Assembly (NCBI GenBank): GCA_036563615.1
Contig: DATCMB010000019.1
Location: 1-64,000 of the forward strand
Source of the DNA: Candidatus Binatia bacterium
GTDB lineage: Bacteria > Desulfobacterota > Binatia > UBA12015
DNA: 64,000 nt
Reading direction: 5' to 3'
A program made the position numbers and the translations under genes. Below the pieces are notes generated by a model. It worked only from the letters and a program-made list of their open reading frames with translations. It had not been told where the DNA came from and did no database searches. Shown one piece after another: positions 31,484 to 40,874 of the stretch (within the stretch, counting starts at the first letter, position 1; the number at the start of each line of letters is the position of its first letter).

Positions 31484-31750
31484 TTATTCTGGGCGCGCGG
31501 ACACCCGGCAACCACCGCTCACCGGCGGGATCAGCGCGAGCTCGTCGCCGTCGGCAAGCGCGTGACCTGGGTCGACGTATTCTGCATTGACGGCGATCGC
31601 GAGCCGGCCCGTGCCGGTGAGCGCCGGGTACTCGCTGCGCAGGGTCGCCAGCACGTCGCCCGCGGTGGCGCCTTCCGCCACCTCGCGCACCAGCTCGGAG
31701 CGACCGAGACGCTCGCGCAGCGAAGCAAATACTTTGATCTTGATGGTCAT
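31484..31750 (-). CDS. moaD: Molybdopterin synthase sulfur carrier MoaD with C-terminal extension
   Basis: 88 residues with a ubiquitin-like fold: IKIKVFASLRERLGRSEL at the start and GDELALIPPVSGG near the end. In the family the protein ends exactly at Gly-Gly, whose carboxylate is thiocarboxylated. Here eight residues (CRVSARPE) follow before TAA. Either the extension is trimmed by a protease or a base substitution has removed the normal stop (GGT-GGT-TGC here instead of GGT-GGT-TGA). Its ATG overlaps the moaB stop (ATGA). Confidence 0.88.
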   Translation of the reverse strand: MTIKIKVFASLRERLGRSELVREVAEGATAGDVLATLRSEYPALTGTGRLAIAVNAEYVDPGHALADGDELALIPPVSGGCRVSARPE

Positions 31751-32289
31751 GGTGCGAGCAGACCGACGATGTGGCCGAGCTCCGGACCGATCAGCTTGCG
31801 GATCCCGAGCTCGACGGCCTTCGTCGAGCCGGGCAGCGCGAACACCGCGGTCTGCCCGACGACGCCACCGATCGCGCGCGACAGCATCGCCGCGGCGCCG
31901 ATCTCGGCGTAGGACAGGCTGCGGAAGAGCTCGCCGAAGCCGTCGAGCGGCTTCTCGAGCACCTCGTGCACGGCCTCGTACGTGACGTCGCGCGGGCCGA
32001 TGCCGGTGCCGCCGGTCAGGATGATGGCGTCGATGTCGCGGTTCGCGATGCCGGCGCGCACGAGCGCGACGATGCTCGCGCGGTCGTCGGCGACGATCTC
32101 GCGCTCGCTGACGACGTGCCCCGCTTCCGTCAAGAGCTCGACGGCGCGCTGACCGCTCTTGTCGCTCGCCAGATCGCGCGTGTCGCTGACGGTGATCACC
32201 ATGCAGCGCGTCGCGCGTCCCTTGGCGCGGTGCTGCTCGACGGGTCCGGCTTCGCTGGGCGTGTGTCGGTGGTGGTGCTCGTGCGCCAT
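31747..32289 (-). CDS. moaB: Molybdenum cofactor protein MoaB/MogA with His-rich N-terminus
   Basis: 180 residues of the MoaB/Mog family, which adenylates molybdopterin. Conserved parts are CMVITVSDTRDLASDKSG, IDAIILTGGTGIGPRDVTYEAV, and FALPGSTKAVELGIRKLI. The first 10 residues, MAHEHHHRHT, hold five histidines and may bind metal. The stop overlaps moaD by four bases, and the gene starts three bases downstream of the BtuF-like gene. MoaB and MogA are not separable by motif alone. Confidence 0.9.
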   Translation of the reverse strand: MAHEHHHRHTPSEAGPVEQHRAKGRATRCMVITVSDTRDLASDKSGQRAVELLTEAGHVVSEREIVADDRASIVALVRAGIANRDIDAIILTGGTGIGPRDVTYEAVHEVLEKPLDGFGELFRSLSYAEIGAAAMLSRAIGGVVGQTAVFALPGSTKAVELGIRKLIGPELGHIVGLLAP

Positions 32290-32292
32290 GGC

Positions 32293-33243
32293 TCAGAGGG
32301 GAAGGGTTTCGTCGCCGCCCGCGCGGGCGTCGAGCTGCACGACGGCGCCGCTCGGCATGAGGTCGCCGAGCTCGTCGGGATGGCAGATGCTCGCCAGGAT
32401 GTGCGCGGACTCGACGAGCCGCGGTCCGGGTCGGTTGAAGTACGCGCTGCCGTCGACGGCATACACGCGTCCCGCGCGCACGGCCGGCAGCTTGCGCCAG
32501 CGCTCCTCGGTGAGCTTCGTCTCGAGCTCGGTGATGGTGCGCGCGAGCGTGAAGCCGCACGGCATGGCGCAGATCACGTCGGGCTGCGCGTCGACGAGCG
32601 ACTGCCATTCGAGGCGCGCGCTGTGCGCGCCCGGCTGCGCGAGGGCGTAGGACGCGCCGGCCGCGTCGGCGAGGTCGGGGAGCCAGTTGCCGGCCGCCAT
32701 GAGCGGGTCGAGCCACTCGATGCAGGCGAGGCGAGGGCGGGGCAGTCCGGCGGTGCGCTCCTGCAGCTCGGCGATTGCACTGCGCAGGCGTGCCGCGACC
32801 TCGCGTCCGCGATCCTCGACGCCGGCCGCCGCGGCGACCGTCTGGACGTCGCGCCACACGTCCTCGAGCCGGCTCGGGCGCAGCGACACGATCTCGGTGC
32901 GCCCGCCGAGCACCGAGCGCGTGGCGGCGACGACGTCCCCGTACGACACCGCGCAGACGTCGCACTGATCCTGCGTCACGATGAGGTCGGGGGCGAGCTC
33001 CGCCAGCCGCTCGACGTCGATCGTGTAGACGCCGAGCCCGGAGGCGACCAGGCGGCGGACCTCGGCGTCGATCGTCCCGCTGTCGCGGCTCGCGTCGAGC
33101 TTCGGCGCCGTGACCACCGGCAGCCCGACGACGTCCGGCGGAAAGTCGCACTCGTGCGACACGCCGACGAGCTGGTCCCGCAGCCCGAGCGCGCACACGA
33201 TCTCGGTCGCGCTCGGCAGCAGGGAGACGATGCGCGGGCTCAC
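32293..33243 (-). CDS. BtuF-like cobalamin/metal-chelate-binding protein, no signal peptide
   Basis: 316 residues of the periplasmic binding-protein type III fold. The opening SPRIVSLLPSATEIVCALGL, then TIDVERLAELAPDLIVTQDQCDVCAV, and AYFNRPGPRLVESAHILA are typical of BtuF-like proteins. There is no signal peptide, so it is probably cytoplasmic, unlike transport BtuF. No BtuCD genes are nearby. The GTG start overlaps the Zn-ribbon gene stop by four bases, and the moaB start follows three bases after its end, placing it in one operon. Its ligand could be a corrinoid or another metal chelate. Confidence 0.8.
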   Translation of the reverse strand: MSPRIVSLLPSATEIVCALGLRDQLVGVSHECDFPPDVVGLPVVTAPKLDASRDSGTIDAEVRRLVASGLGVYTIDVERLAELAPDLIVTQDQCDVCAVSYGDVVAATRSVLGGRTEIVSLRPSRLEDVWRDVQTVAAAAGVEDRGREVAARLRSAIAELQERTAGLPRPRLACIEWLDPLMAAGNWLPDLADAAGASYALAQPGAHSARLEWQSLVDAQPDVICAMPCGFTLARTITELETKLTEERWRKLPAVRAGRVYAVDGSAYFNRPGPRLVESAHILASICHPDELGDLMPSGAVVQLDARAGGDETLPL

Positions 33244-33443
33244 ACCAGCACCGAGCGCACCTGCCGGGGAGGCTCCTCGATCTTGTCGCCGCACGAGCTG
33301 CCGCAGCGCACGCACACGAACTCGTACTTGTCGCCCTGCGGCAGGCAGAGCAGGAGCCGCTTGCGCACCGGCTGCGCGACGCGGCACTGCGGGCAGAGGA
33401 GCATCGTCGCCTCGAGCTGTTCGAACTGCTTACCCGGCGTCAT
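33240..33443 (-). CDS. Small zinc-ribbon protein
   Basis: 67 residues. LLCPQCRVAQPVRKRLLLCL and YEFVCVRCGSSCGDKIEE provide Cys pairs for one or two zinc sites. The ATG at 33443 is the first gene of the operon leading to the BtuF-like gene and moaB-moaD-moaE-mutS2. It may be a metal-handling or nucleic-acid-binding accessory. I cannot assign a function. Confidence 0.7.
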   Translation of the reverse strand: MTPGKQFEQLEATMLLCPQCRVAQPVRKRLLLCLPQGDKYEFVCVRCGSSCGDKIEEPPRQVRSVLV

Positions 33444-33572
33444 CGGAGCTTCATCTGTACCCCTGCCCTGACGGCTCAGACAAGACGACCGCCTTTGGGC
33501 CGACGCGCGTTGCGAGCCGCATTCGCGCGTCGTTATAGGAAGCGGGTGGAGCACGGCGTCAGCGAGCGCACG

Positions 33573-34919
<1,347 letters not shown>

Positions 34920-34925
34920 CGTTCC

Positions 34926-36401
34926 TCAAAGACCTCGTCGCTCGCGGTAGCGGCGGTAGCGGTAGAGGTGCTCGAGCGCCGTCACCGCCTGGTGTGACGA
35001 CGGGTACGCGAGCGCGCCAAGCTCTTTGAGCTTGACGACGCCGGGATTCGTCGGCTGCGCGTCGGCGAGCTCGGTCGCGACCAGGATCGGCTTGTCGTAG
35101 CGACGCGAGAGCTCGACCGCGGCGGTCGCGTAACGCGTGTCTTGACGCTCGTGGTACTCGACGATGCGCTCGAGCCCGTGCCCCGGGTAGAACGGTCCGC
35201 GCCGCTCGAGGTCGGCGAGGTTCGACTGGATGCCGACGCCGAGCAGCACGACGGCGTCGACCTCGGGGTGGCTCACCGCCAGCTCGAGGCACTCGACGAC
35301 GGTGTCGCGCGTCTCGCTGCCCGCGAGGTCGGCGGGGTTGTTGCGGCTCCAGCGCGGCGGCAGGCGCTCGTCGAACGCGGCCTTCAGGTCCGCCGGCAGC
35401 GGCAGCAGCTCGAGGTCGCGCGACTGCGAGATGCGGTCCGCGGTGATGACGCCCCAGCCGCCCGCCGTGGTCAGGACGAAGACGCGCGGCCCGGGCGGCA
35501 GCGGGTGCACCGCGAAGCTCGCCGCGATCTCGAAGGCCTCCTCGACGGTGTGCGCGCGGCTGAGCCCGGCCTGGCGGCACATGCCCTCGAACACCTTGTC
35601 GTCGCTCGCGAGCGCGCCGGTGTGCGACGCCGCCGCGCGCTGCCCGCCGGCGGTGACGCCGCCCTTCAGCACGACGATCGGCTTCTTCGCGGCGGCGGCA
35701 CGCGCCTGCTCGAAGAACCTGCGACCGTCGGCGAGGCCCTCGACGTAGATCAGGCTCACGGCGGTCGCCGGGTCGTCCGCGAAGTACTCGAGGTAGTCGG
35801 CGACGGTGGTCGCAGCCGAGTTGCCGGCCGACACCGCGCGGCTCACGCCGACGCCGGTCGAGCGCGCGTAGTTCAGGAACGCCTGCACGAAGCCGCCCGA
35901 CTGGCTCGCGACGGCGATGCGGCCGGCGGGTGGGTAGGGCGCGATGATCTGCGCGCACAGCGAGACCGGGGTCGAGATGATCCCTTGCCCGTTCGGACCC
36001 GCGAGCAGGATCCCGAGCTCGTCGCACAGCGTGGCGAGCTCGCGCTCGGCGCGCTTGCCCTCCTCGCCCGCCTCGCCGAAGCCGGCCGAGCTGACGAACG
36101 CCGCCTTGACGCCCTTGCGCGCGCACGCGCGCAGCAGGTCGGGGATGGTCGCGGGCGGCGTGCAGACGAACACCAGCTCGGCGGCGCCGTCTGGGATCTC
36201 GTCGACCGAGCGGTACGCCGTGCGGTCGAGGATCGTCCCGCCATCGCGGTTGGTGAGGAACACCGGCCCCGCGTAGCCGTGCGCGAGGATGTTGTGCGCC
36301 GCGACGAAGCCGAACTTGCCGGGATGGCTCGACGCGCCCGCGACGATGATGCCGCGTGGCTCGAAGAGCGCGCGGAAGCGATCGACGGTCGAGGTCGTCA
36401 T
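34926..36401 (-). CDS. Acyl-CoA synthetase (ADP-forming) alpha subunit
   Basis: 491 residues. The CoA-binding Rossmann domain (residues 1-140) includes IIVAGASSHPGKFGFVAAHNI and AAFVSSAGFGEAGEEGKRAE. Ligase domains follow, with the phosphorylated histidine in AAASHTGALASDDKVF. Members make or use acetate and other acyl-CoAs with conversion of ADP to ATP. The ATP-grasp beta subunit is the adjacent gene, overlapping by four bases (ATGA), so a two-chain enzyme is expected. Substrate unknown. Confidence 0.9.
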   Translation of the reverse strand: MTTSTVDRFRALFEPRGIIVAGASSHPGKFGFVAAHNILAHGYAGPVFLTNRDGGTILDRTAYRSVDEIPDGAAELVFVCTPPATIPDLLRACARKGVKAAFVSSAGFGEAGEEGKRAERELATLCDELGILLAGPNGQGIISTPVSLCAQIIAPYPPAGRIAVASQSGGFVQAFLNYARSTGVGVSRAVSAGNSAATTVADYLEYFADDPATAVSLIYVEGLADGRRFFEQARAAAAKKPIVVLKGGVTAGGQRAAASHTGALASDDKVFEGMCRQAGLSRAHTVEEAFEIAASFAVHPLPPGPRVFVLTTAGGWGVITADRISQSRDLELLPLPADLKAAFDERLPPRWSRNNPADLAGSETRDTVVECLELAVSHPEVDAVVLLGVGIQSNLADLERRGPFYPGHGLERIVEYHERQDTRYATAAVELSRRYDKPILVATELADAQPTNPGVVKLKELGALAYPSSHQAVTALEHLYRYRRYRERRGL

Positions 36402-37054
36402 GCCGCCTCCACCTCGACCAGCGCGTCCACCGCGATCGGCAGCCCGTCGCTCACGATGAGCGGGTTCACGTCGATCGAGCGGATCGTCGGGTTCTGCTCG
36501 ACGATGCGGCTCAGACCGACGAGCACGTCGGTGAGCCGCGCACGATCGACCGGCGGCTCGCCGCGAAAGGCGCCGAGCCACTCGCGGTGCTGCAGCTCGT
36601 CGAGCATCTCCTCGGCGTCGACGCGCGTCACCGGCACCAGGCGGAAGACGACGTCGCTCAGCATCTCGGCAAAGATGCCGCCGATGCCGAGCATGACGCA
36701 GGGACCGAAGGTCGGATCGGTCGTGTAGCCGACGATGAGCTCGCGCTTGCCGCGCACCATGCGCGCGACGAGCAGCGACACGCGGCCGTCCTCGGGGCGC
36801 GCGAGCGCGAGTAGCTCGTTCGCCGCGGCGCGTACGGCGTCCTCGTCCGCGAGCGACAGGCGCACCAGGCCGCGCTCGGTCTTGTGCGCGATGGTGTCGC
36901 CGCAGAGCTTGACGGCGACGGGGAAGCCGAGCTCGACCGCGGCGCGCACGGCGTCGTCGGCGGTCTCGCAGAGACGCTCGTCGGCGACCGGAATCCCGGC
37001 CGCCGCGAGGAGCTGCTTCGATGCGTGTTCGGAAAGGGTCTTGGTCGCGGGCAC
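36398..37054 (-). CDS. Acyl-CoA synthetase (ADP-forming) beta subunit, ATP-grasp
   Basis: 218 residues. The ATP-grasp fold shows LLAAAGIPVADERLC, FPVAVKLCGDTIAHKTERGLVRL, GVMLGIGGIFAEML-like (VMLGIGGIFAEMLSDVVFRL) and the ending SIDVNPLIV. Start GTG 37054 is used. The stop overlaps the alpha subunit start, giving translational coupling. In many bacteria the subunits are fused; here they are separate, as in archaeal ACD. Confidence 0.9.
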   Translation of the reverse strand: MPATKTLSEHASKQLLAAAGIPVADERLCETADDAVRAAVELGFPVAVKLCGDTIAHKTERGLVRLSLADEDAVRAAANELLALARPEDGRVSLLVARMVRGKRELIVGYTTDPTFGPCVMLGIGGIFAEMLSDVVFRLVPVTRVDAEEMLDELQHREWLGAFRGEPPVDRARLTDVLVGLSRIVEQNPTIRSIDVNPLIVSDGLPIAVDALVEVEAA

Positions 37055-37230
37055 GGCGGTTCCCGTAACACTTCGCACGCGCCCCGTGCGACTGCCCGTG
37101 GCGGGCGTCGGGGCCGGCGGTGGTGTCCAGCGCTTGCTGGCTGCCGCGCGGCTCGATCCAGCCGCGCAGCTTGCGCCATGGCGAGCGAACCAAGGAGCGC
37201 CGCGGCGAGACGCCCGCCGCGCAAAGCAAA

Positions 37231-37262
37231 GCGGGGGAACGAGCTCGAGCCCGCTCCCCCGC
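37231..37262 (-). terminator. Rho-independent-type terminator of the CAP-domain gene
   Basis: Stem GCGGGGGA (37231-37238) with TCCCCCGC (37255-37262), with additional pairing inside. On the minus strand it is followed by TTTGCTTTGCG. It begins 29 bases after the end of the CAP-domain gene. Confidence 0.75.
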
Positions 37263-37291
37263 ACGGTTGCGTCAAGTACCGGCCGCGGACG

Positions 37292-38653
37292 TCAGTTCGC
37301 GACCAGACCCTGCTGCTTCAGCTGACCCGAAGCCGAGCCGGAGAACGTCCGGCCGCCGAGCGTCACCGTGAACCGCACCGTCCCAGACTGGAGATGGGCG
37401 AGTGACTCGTTGCGCGACGCGTAGCGCAGCTTCCAGGTCCCGTTCGCGGCACGGGTCAGGTTGAGCGTCTGGTTCGGAGCGTACTTTGCGCGGTACGTCG
37501 TGCGCTTCGGGTTCGACTTGAGGCACGCAGACCCGTTGCAGAGCTGCGGCAGCGTCTCGGTCCAGTCACCCGACTGGCCGATGTCGAGCCGCAGCGACAC
37601 GGGCCCCGACGTCGGGTCGAGGTCGCCGACGTCGGGCAGCGTCGCCTGGATCTGCACGACGTCCTTGTTCGCCTTCTTCGGGTTCGGCTTGAGCACGACG
37701 CGAAGCGCCTTCAGCTGCGCGTCACCCGGCGTGGGCGTCGGCTCGGGATTCGGCGTCGGAAGCGGCGTGCCGCCGCCACCGCAATCCTGCGTCGGCACCG
37801 CGGTGGTGCGCTCCGCGCAGTACGCGCCGCCCGCACCGACGCCGACGAGGATCGCCTCGTTCTCCGGCCAGCGCACGCGCACACCGTCCGAGCGGATCGC
37901 CTCGAAGACCACCGGCACGCAGCCGCTGCCGCTGAACGCGCGCGTCGCGCCGTAGGTTCCGTAGGCGGCCTTGCCGTTCTGCAGCGACAGGTTGACGCAC
38001 GACGGGCCGACGAGCGCGCGCACCGCACGCGGCGCGCCGCCGTTGTGGTGGTAGTACGTGACGATCAGATCGCGCGGCTCGTTCCCGCCGATCATCGGAC
38101 GCACGGCGCCGCCCGGCAGCGTCGGGTGACCGCCGATCGGCAGCGCGCCGCGGCTCCCGAAGTCCTCGGTCGCGAAGGCGAGCTTGCCGAAGTTGGTCTG
38201 GCCCATCGCGATCCCCGCACCGAACTCGGTGAACGAGGCGTTCAGGATGTTCGAGCGATGCGAGGCGCTGTTCATCCATGAGTCGTGCAGGATGCGCGCG
38301 TCGTTGACCGACACGGCGACGTTCTCACCGAGCGTCACCGAGCCGGGATAGTAGCGCTGCACGCGCTTGAACCACGACTCGCCGTTGCACGAGTTGTGCA
38401 GGTTGCAGTTGCCGCCGTGTGCCGCGAGGTCCTCGCTGTGCGCGAGCGCCGCCGCGGCGAGCTGGTTGTTCCACATCAGCGGCGGAATGTTCTGCTGTGC
38501 GCGCGCCTCGTTGGCGAACACGAGCAAGGCCAGCTCCTCACCGCTTGCGGCCATCGCCCGCTGTGCCGTCAGCATTGCGGTCATCGCGACGCCGGCGAGC
38601 ACCAAGGACCGCACCCAGCCGTGCGATCCGCACCGCACCTCCCACTTCCCCAT
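37292..38653 (-). CDS. Secreted CAP/SCP-domain protein with C-terminal beta domain
   Basis: 453 residues. The signal peptide ends near AQRAMAASG. The CAP domain (about 40-185) has FANEARAQQNIPPLMWNNQL, AAAALAHSEDLAAHG, GENVAVSV and MNSASHRSNILNASFTEFGAG, the usual CAP histidines and glutamates. Next is a proline-rich linker (GGGGTPLPTPNPEPTPTPG, about 315-335), then a beta domain of about 115 residues that resembles the C-terminus of the secreted protein at 39385-40470. CAP proteins vary in role. A terminator follows. Confidence 0.87.
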   Translation of the reverse strand: MGKWEVRCGSHGWVRSLVLAGVAMTAMLTAQRAMAASGEELALLVFANEARAQQNIPPLMWNNQLAAAALAHSEDLAAHGGNCNLHNSCNGESWFKRVQRYYPGSVTLGENVAVSVNDARILHDSWMNSASHRSNILNASFTEFGAGIAMGQTNFGKLAFATEDFGSRGALPIGGHPTLPGGAVRPMIGGNEPRDLIVTYYHHNGGAPRAVRALVGPSCVNLSLQNGKAAYGTYGATRAFSGSGCVPVVFEAIRSDGVRVRWPENEAILVGVGAGGAYCAERTTAVPTQDCGGGGTPLPTPNPEPTPTPGDAQLKALRVVLKPNPKKANKDVVQIQATLPDVGDLDPTSGPVSLRLDIGQSGDWTETLPQLCNGSACLKSNPKRTTYRAKYAPNQTLNLTRAANGTWKLRYASRNESLAHLQSGTVRFTVTLGGRTFSGSASGQLKQQGLVAN

Positions 38654-39317
38654 TTGATCCCCCCGGGGGCCCCACCCCCCAAACCATCGAGAAGAAATTC
38701 TGTCGTCCCGGGATGGCAATCGAGGTGCCATCGAGTCCGGAAGGGATCTGCCTCATGAGTCGACGTGTCGTTCGAAGGCGCAGCGCGCACCGCACATGAG
38801 GCTGCGAGTCGGAGGGATGTCCGTCGGGCTTACGAGTTTCGCGGCGTGCACGGCGGTGCCGCGCAGCGGCACTCGGCGCATGATCGCCGCCGACGCGCGG
38901 GGCGCGCCGGGCCTCGGTCGCCAAAAACGCACCGGTCCGACACACAGATGTCGCCGCGTCGCGTTCGAACGCGCCTCACGCAGCAGACGCGGACGTGCGC
39001 CTCGGGCGCCGGGCGCACGTCGCCCACGACTTCCCCTCTCCCGCATGATCCCTGGTGAGCCTGGACGGCCCACGTCGTCGAGCACCCGGCCATGGGATGG
39101 TGCAGAGCGCGAAGAGCTGGGAACGGGCCGGGTGTGCGAGGTGAGATAACGTGCGCCGCAGCGCTTGCACAACCCCCTTCGCGGAGAATGTGCGGATTCC
39201 CATTCGATGGTGAGGGCGCGAGCTCCACGCGCGATGCGAGCGAGAGGCGACGAGCTCGCGTCGCCGCCTCGACCGGCGCGAGCGGCGGCACCGCGCGCGA
39301 GCGCGTTCAAACAAAAA
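38654..39317. other. Intergenic stretch, no supported gene
   Basis: 664 bases between the start of the CAP-domain gene and the terminator of the next gene, both on the minus strand. Several frames are open on both strands, but they are Arg/Ala/Pro-rich and none has both a ribosome site and a plausible domain. It must hold the promoter of the CAP-domain gene, but I see no confident -35/-10 pair. No tRNA or other structured RNA was recognised. Confidence 0.5.
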
Positions 39318-39347
39318 AAGCGGCCGGAGATCGCTCTCCGGCCGCTT
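39318..39347 (-). terminator. Strong rho-independent terminator
   Basis: Perfect 13-bp stem (39318-39330 with 39335-39347), loop TCGC, followed on the minus strand by TTTTTTTGT (39311-39319 complement). It terminates the gene at 39385-40470. This is the clearest intrinsic terminator in the window. Confidence 0.92.
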
Positions 39348-39384
39348 CTTCGTCACCTCCCCGCACGGGAAGGCGGTAGCGCGC

Positions 39385-40470
39385 TTACGGCCTGCAGGTG
39401 CCGAACTCGTTCAGCTGCCAGCCGAAGTTCTTGCGGTCCCAGGTCTTGACGCCCGTGGTCCACGACTGGCCGCCGACCGAGAACTCCACGGTCATGTCGG
39501 GGATGTCCATCGGGATCGTCGTATCCGGCTGGATGTTCGGGCTGTAGCCCTGGATGTCGAGCCGGAAGGCGCCCGGGAGGTCGTCACGCGCGGCGAGCTT
39601 CACCATCTTGACGCCACCCGTGTTGGCGGCCTGGTTGTTCGTGTAGGTGAACGCGTCGCCGCCCTTCTTCAGCGAGCCCGGAGGCAGGGTGAAGCTGAAG
39701 ATCTGCCCGACGATCGCGTTGCTCAGCGACACCGAGAACGGCTGATTCACCGGATCGAAGCCGGGGCTCGGCAGGATGATCGAGTGGAACTCGAAGAAGT
39801 CCGGCTTGGCAGCGTCGCCGATGAAGCGCAGCTTGTTCGCGCACTGGTGCGGGCAGTCGCACGGCTGGTTGCCCTGCTGCGGGGTGACGAACGTGCAGCC
39901 TTCGGCGGAGCAGCTGACACAGCCCTGATCAGGCGGCGTGATGCATGCAGTCAACGCACACACACCGGTGCCCGCCCGGATGCCGAGTGGCGGGCCCGAG
40001 TCGGTGTTCATCTGCAGGCGGATCCGGGCGATCTCGACCGGAGCCGAGCCGGCCGGGAGCGAGAGGCCGCCCGGTGCGAGGTTGATCAGCACCACGGTGC
40101 TGCCGCCCGACGAGCAGCTCGTCACCCCGGGAACGTGCGACACGCAGCCATCGACCGGCCCGGGAATGAAGGTGATCGCGCCCGACTGCTTCGAGCTGCA
40201 GTCGCAATCCGTGCAGGCCAGATCGATCGCGATCGGCCCGGTCAGGGTCGCGGGCGCATCGGGGCCAGGAGGGAGCGGCGTGTGCGAGCTGGTGTTCACG
40301 ATGGAGACGGTGAGCTCGAATTGATCACCCGGCGACAGGCCGAGCTGTTGCGAGGGGGACAGGATGATCGACCCGCTCGCCTGGATCGCGTGCGCCGCGG
40401 GTGCGGCGAACAGACCTATGCCGCACAAGACCGCTAGCAGTCGGATGGTGCCGCGAACTGCTCTACACAT
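39385..40470 (-). CDS. Secreted cysteine-rich protein of unknown function
   Basis: 361 residues with a signal peptide (GTIRLLAVLCGIGLFAAPAAHA). The N-terminal half is cohesin/beta-sandwich-like (SIILSPSQQLGLSPGDQFELTVSIVNTS) with cysteine pairs CTDCDCSS, CVSCSAEGC, CDCPHQC. The C-terminal 125 residues match the C-terminal domain of the CAP protein in pattern: FDPVNQPFSVSL here against LDPTSGPVSLRL there, and VEFSVGGQSWT against FTVTLGGRTFS. AAGGAG precedes the ATG. Expected outside the cytoplasm, with disulfides. Confidence 0.82.
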   Translation of the reverse strand: MCRAVRGTIRLLAVLCGIGLFAAPAAHAIQASGSIILSPSQQLGLSPGDQFELTVSIVNTSSHTPLPPGPDAPATLTGPIAIDLACTDCDCSSKQSGAITFIPGPVDGCVSHVPGVTSCSSGGSTVVLINLAPGGLSLPAGSAPVEIARIRLQMNTDSGPPLGIRAGTGVCALTACITPPDQGCVSCSAEGCTFVTPQQGNQPCDCPHQCANKLRFIGDAAKPDFFEFHSIILPSPGFDPVNQPFSVSLSNAIVGQIFSFTLPPGSLKKGGDAFTYTNNQAANTGGVKMVKLAARDDLPGAFRLDIQGYSPNIQPDTTIPMDIPDMTVEFSVGGQSWTTGVKTWDRKNFGWQLNEFGTCRP

Positions 40471-40874
40471 CGTGCTTCTCCTTGTTTCGCATTCCCCCAC
40501 GGGGATGCGGCCCCGCGAGGGGCGGTTAGCGGAAGTTCCGGTGGAAGTACGTCAGCACACTCTTGGAGGACTGATCGGGACGCTGCTTTTGCGCTTGAGA
40601 TAGACGTTCGCGAACCGTCACCGACAACGGAGAAAAAACACAGCTCCGCGATCATCCTCCGTATGCGCGCGTTGCGCTGTAGTCAAGCCGGTTCGCCAGC
40701 AAAGTACATGCCCCGTGTCGCAGCAATTGACGGCGCACAGTTTGACGCATTTTTTGGCGGACTGATGGCGGCGGCCCCGGGTGGAACGTCAACGCGGGTG
40801 AGCCGGTCGTTTCCGGCCGGCGACGGGCAGCCGGGCGAGCTAGGGTGGGGGCGGGCCTGCCGTAGGCCCAGCCG
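40471..40874. other. Intergenic stretch with possible minus-strand promoter
   Basis: 404 bases between two minus-strand genes. A TTGACT-like -35 on the minus strand lies near 40681-40686, with TACGGA at about 15-16 bases, which would give a long leader to 40470. The segment 40720-40765 is AT-richer and contains two TTGACG direct copies. No ORF or hairpin here is convincing. Confidence 0.35.

Noticed and set aside
33240..33243. Possible fusion of the Zn-ribbon and BtuF-like genes
   Set aside because: The overlap is a standard GTGA start/stop, and the two frames differ, so they are separate proteins.
38796..39149. 117-codon plus-strand frame in the large intergenic region
   Set aside because: Arg/Pro/Gly-rich with no ribosome site, conserved motif or matching codon bias.
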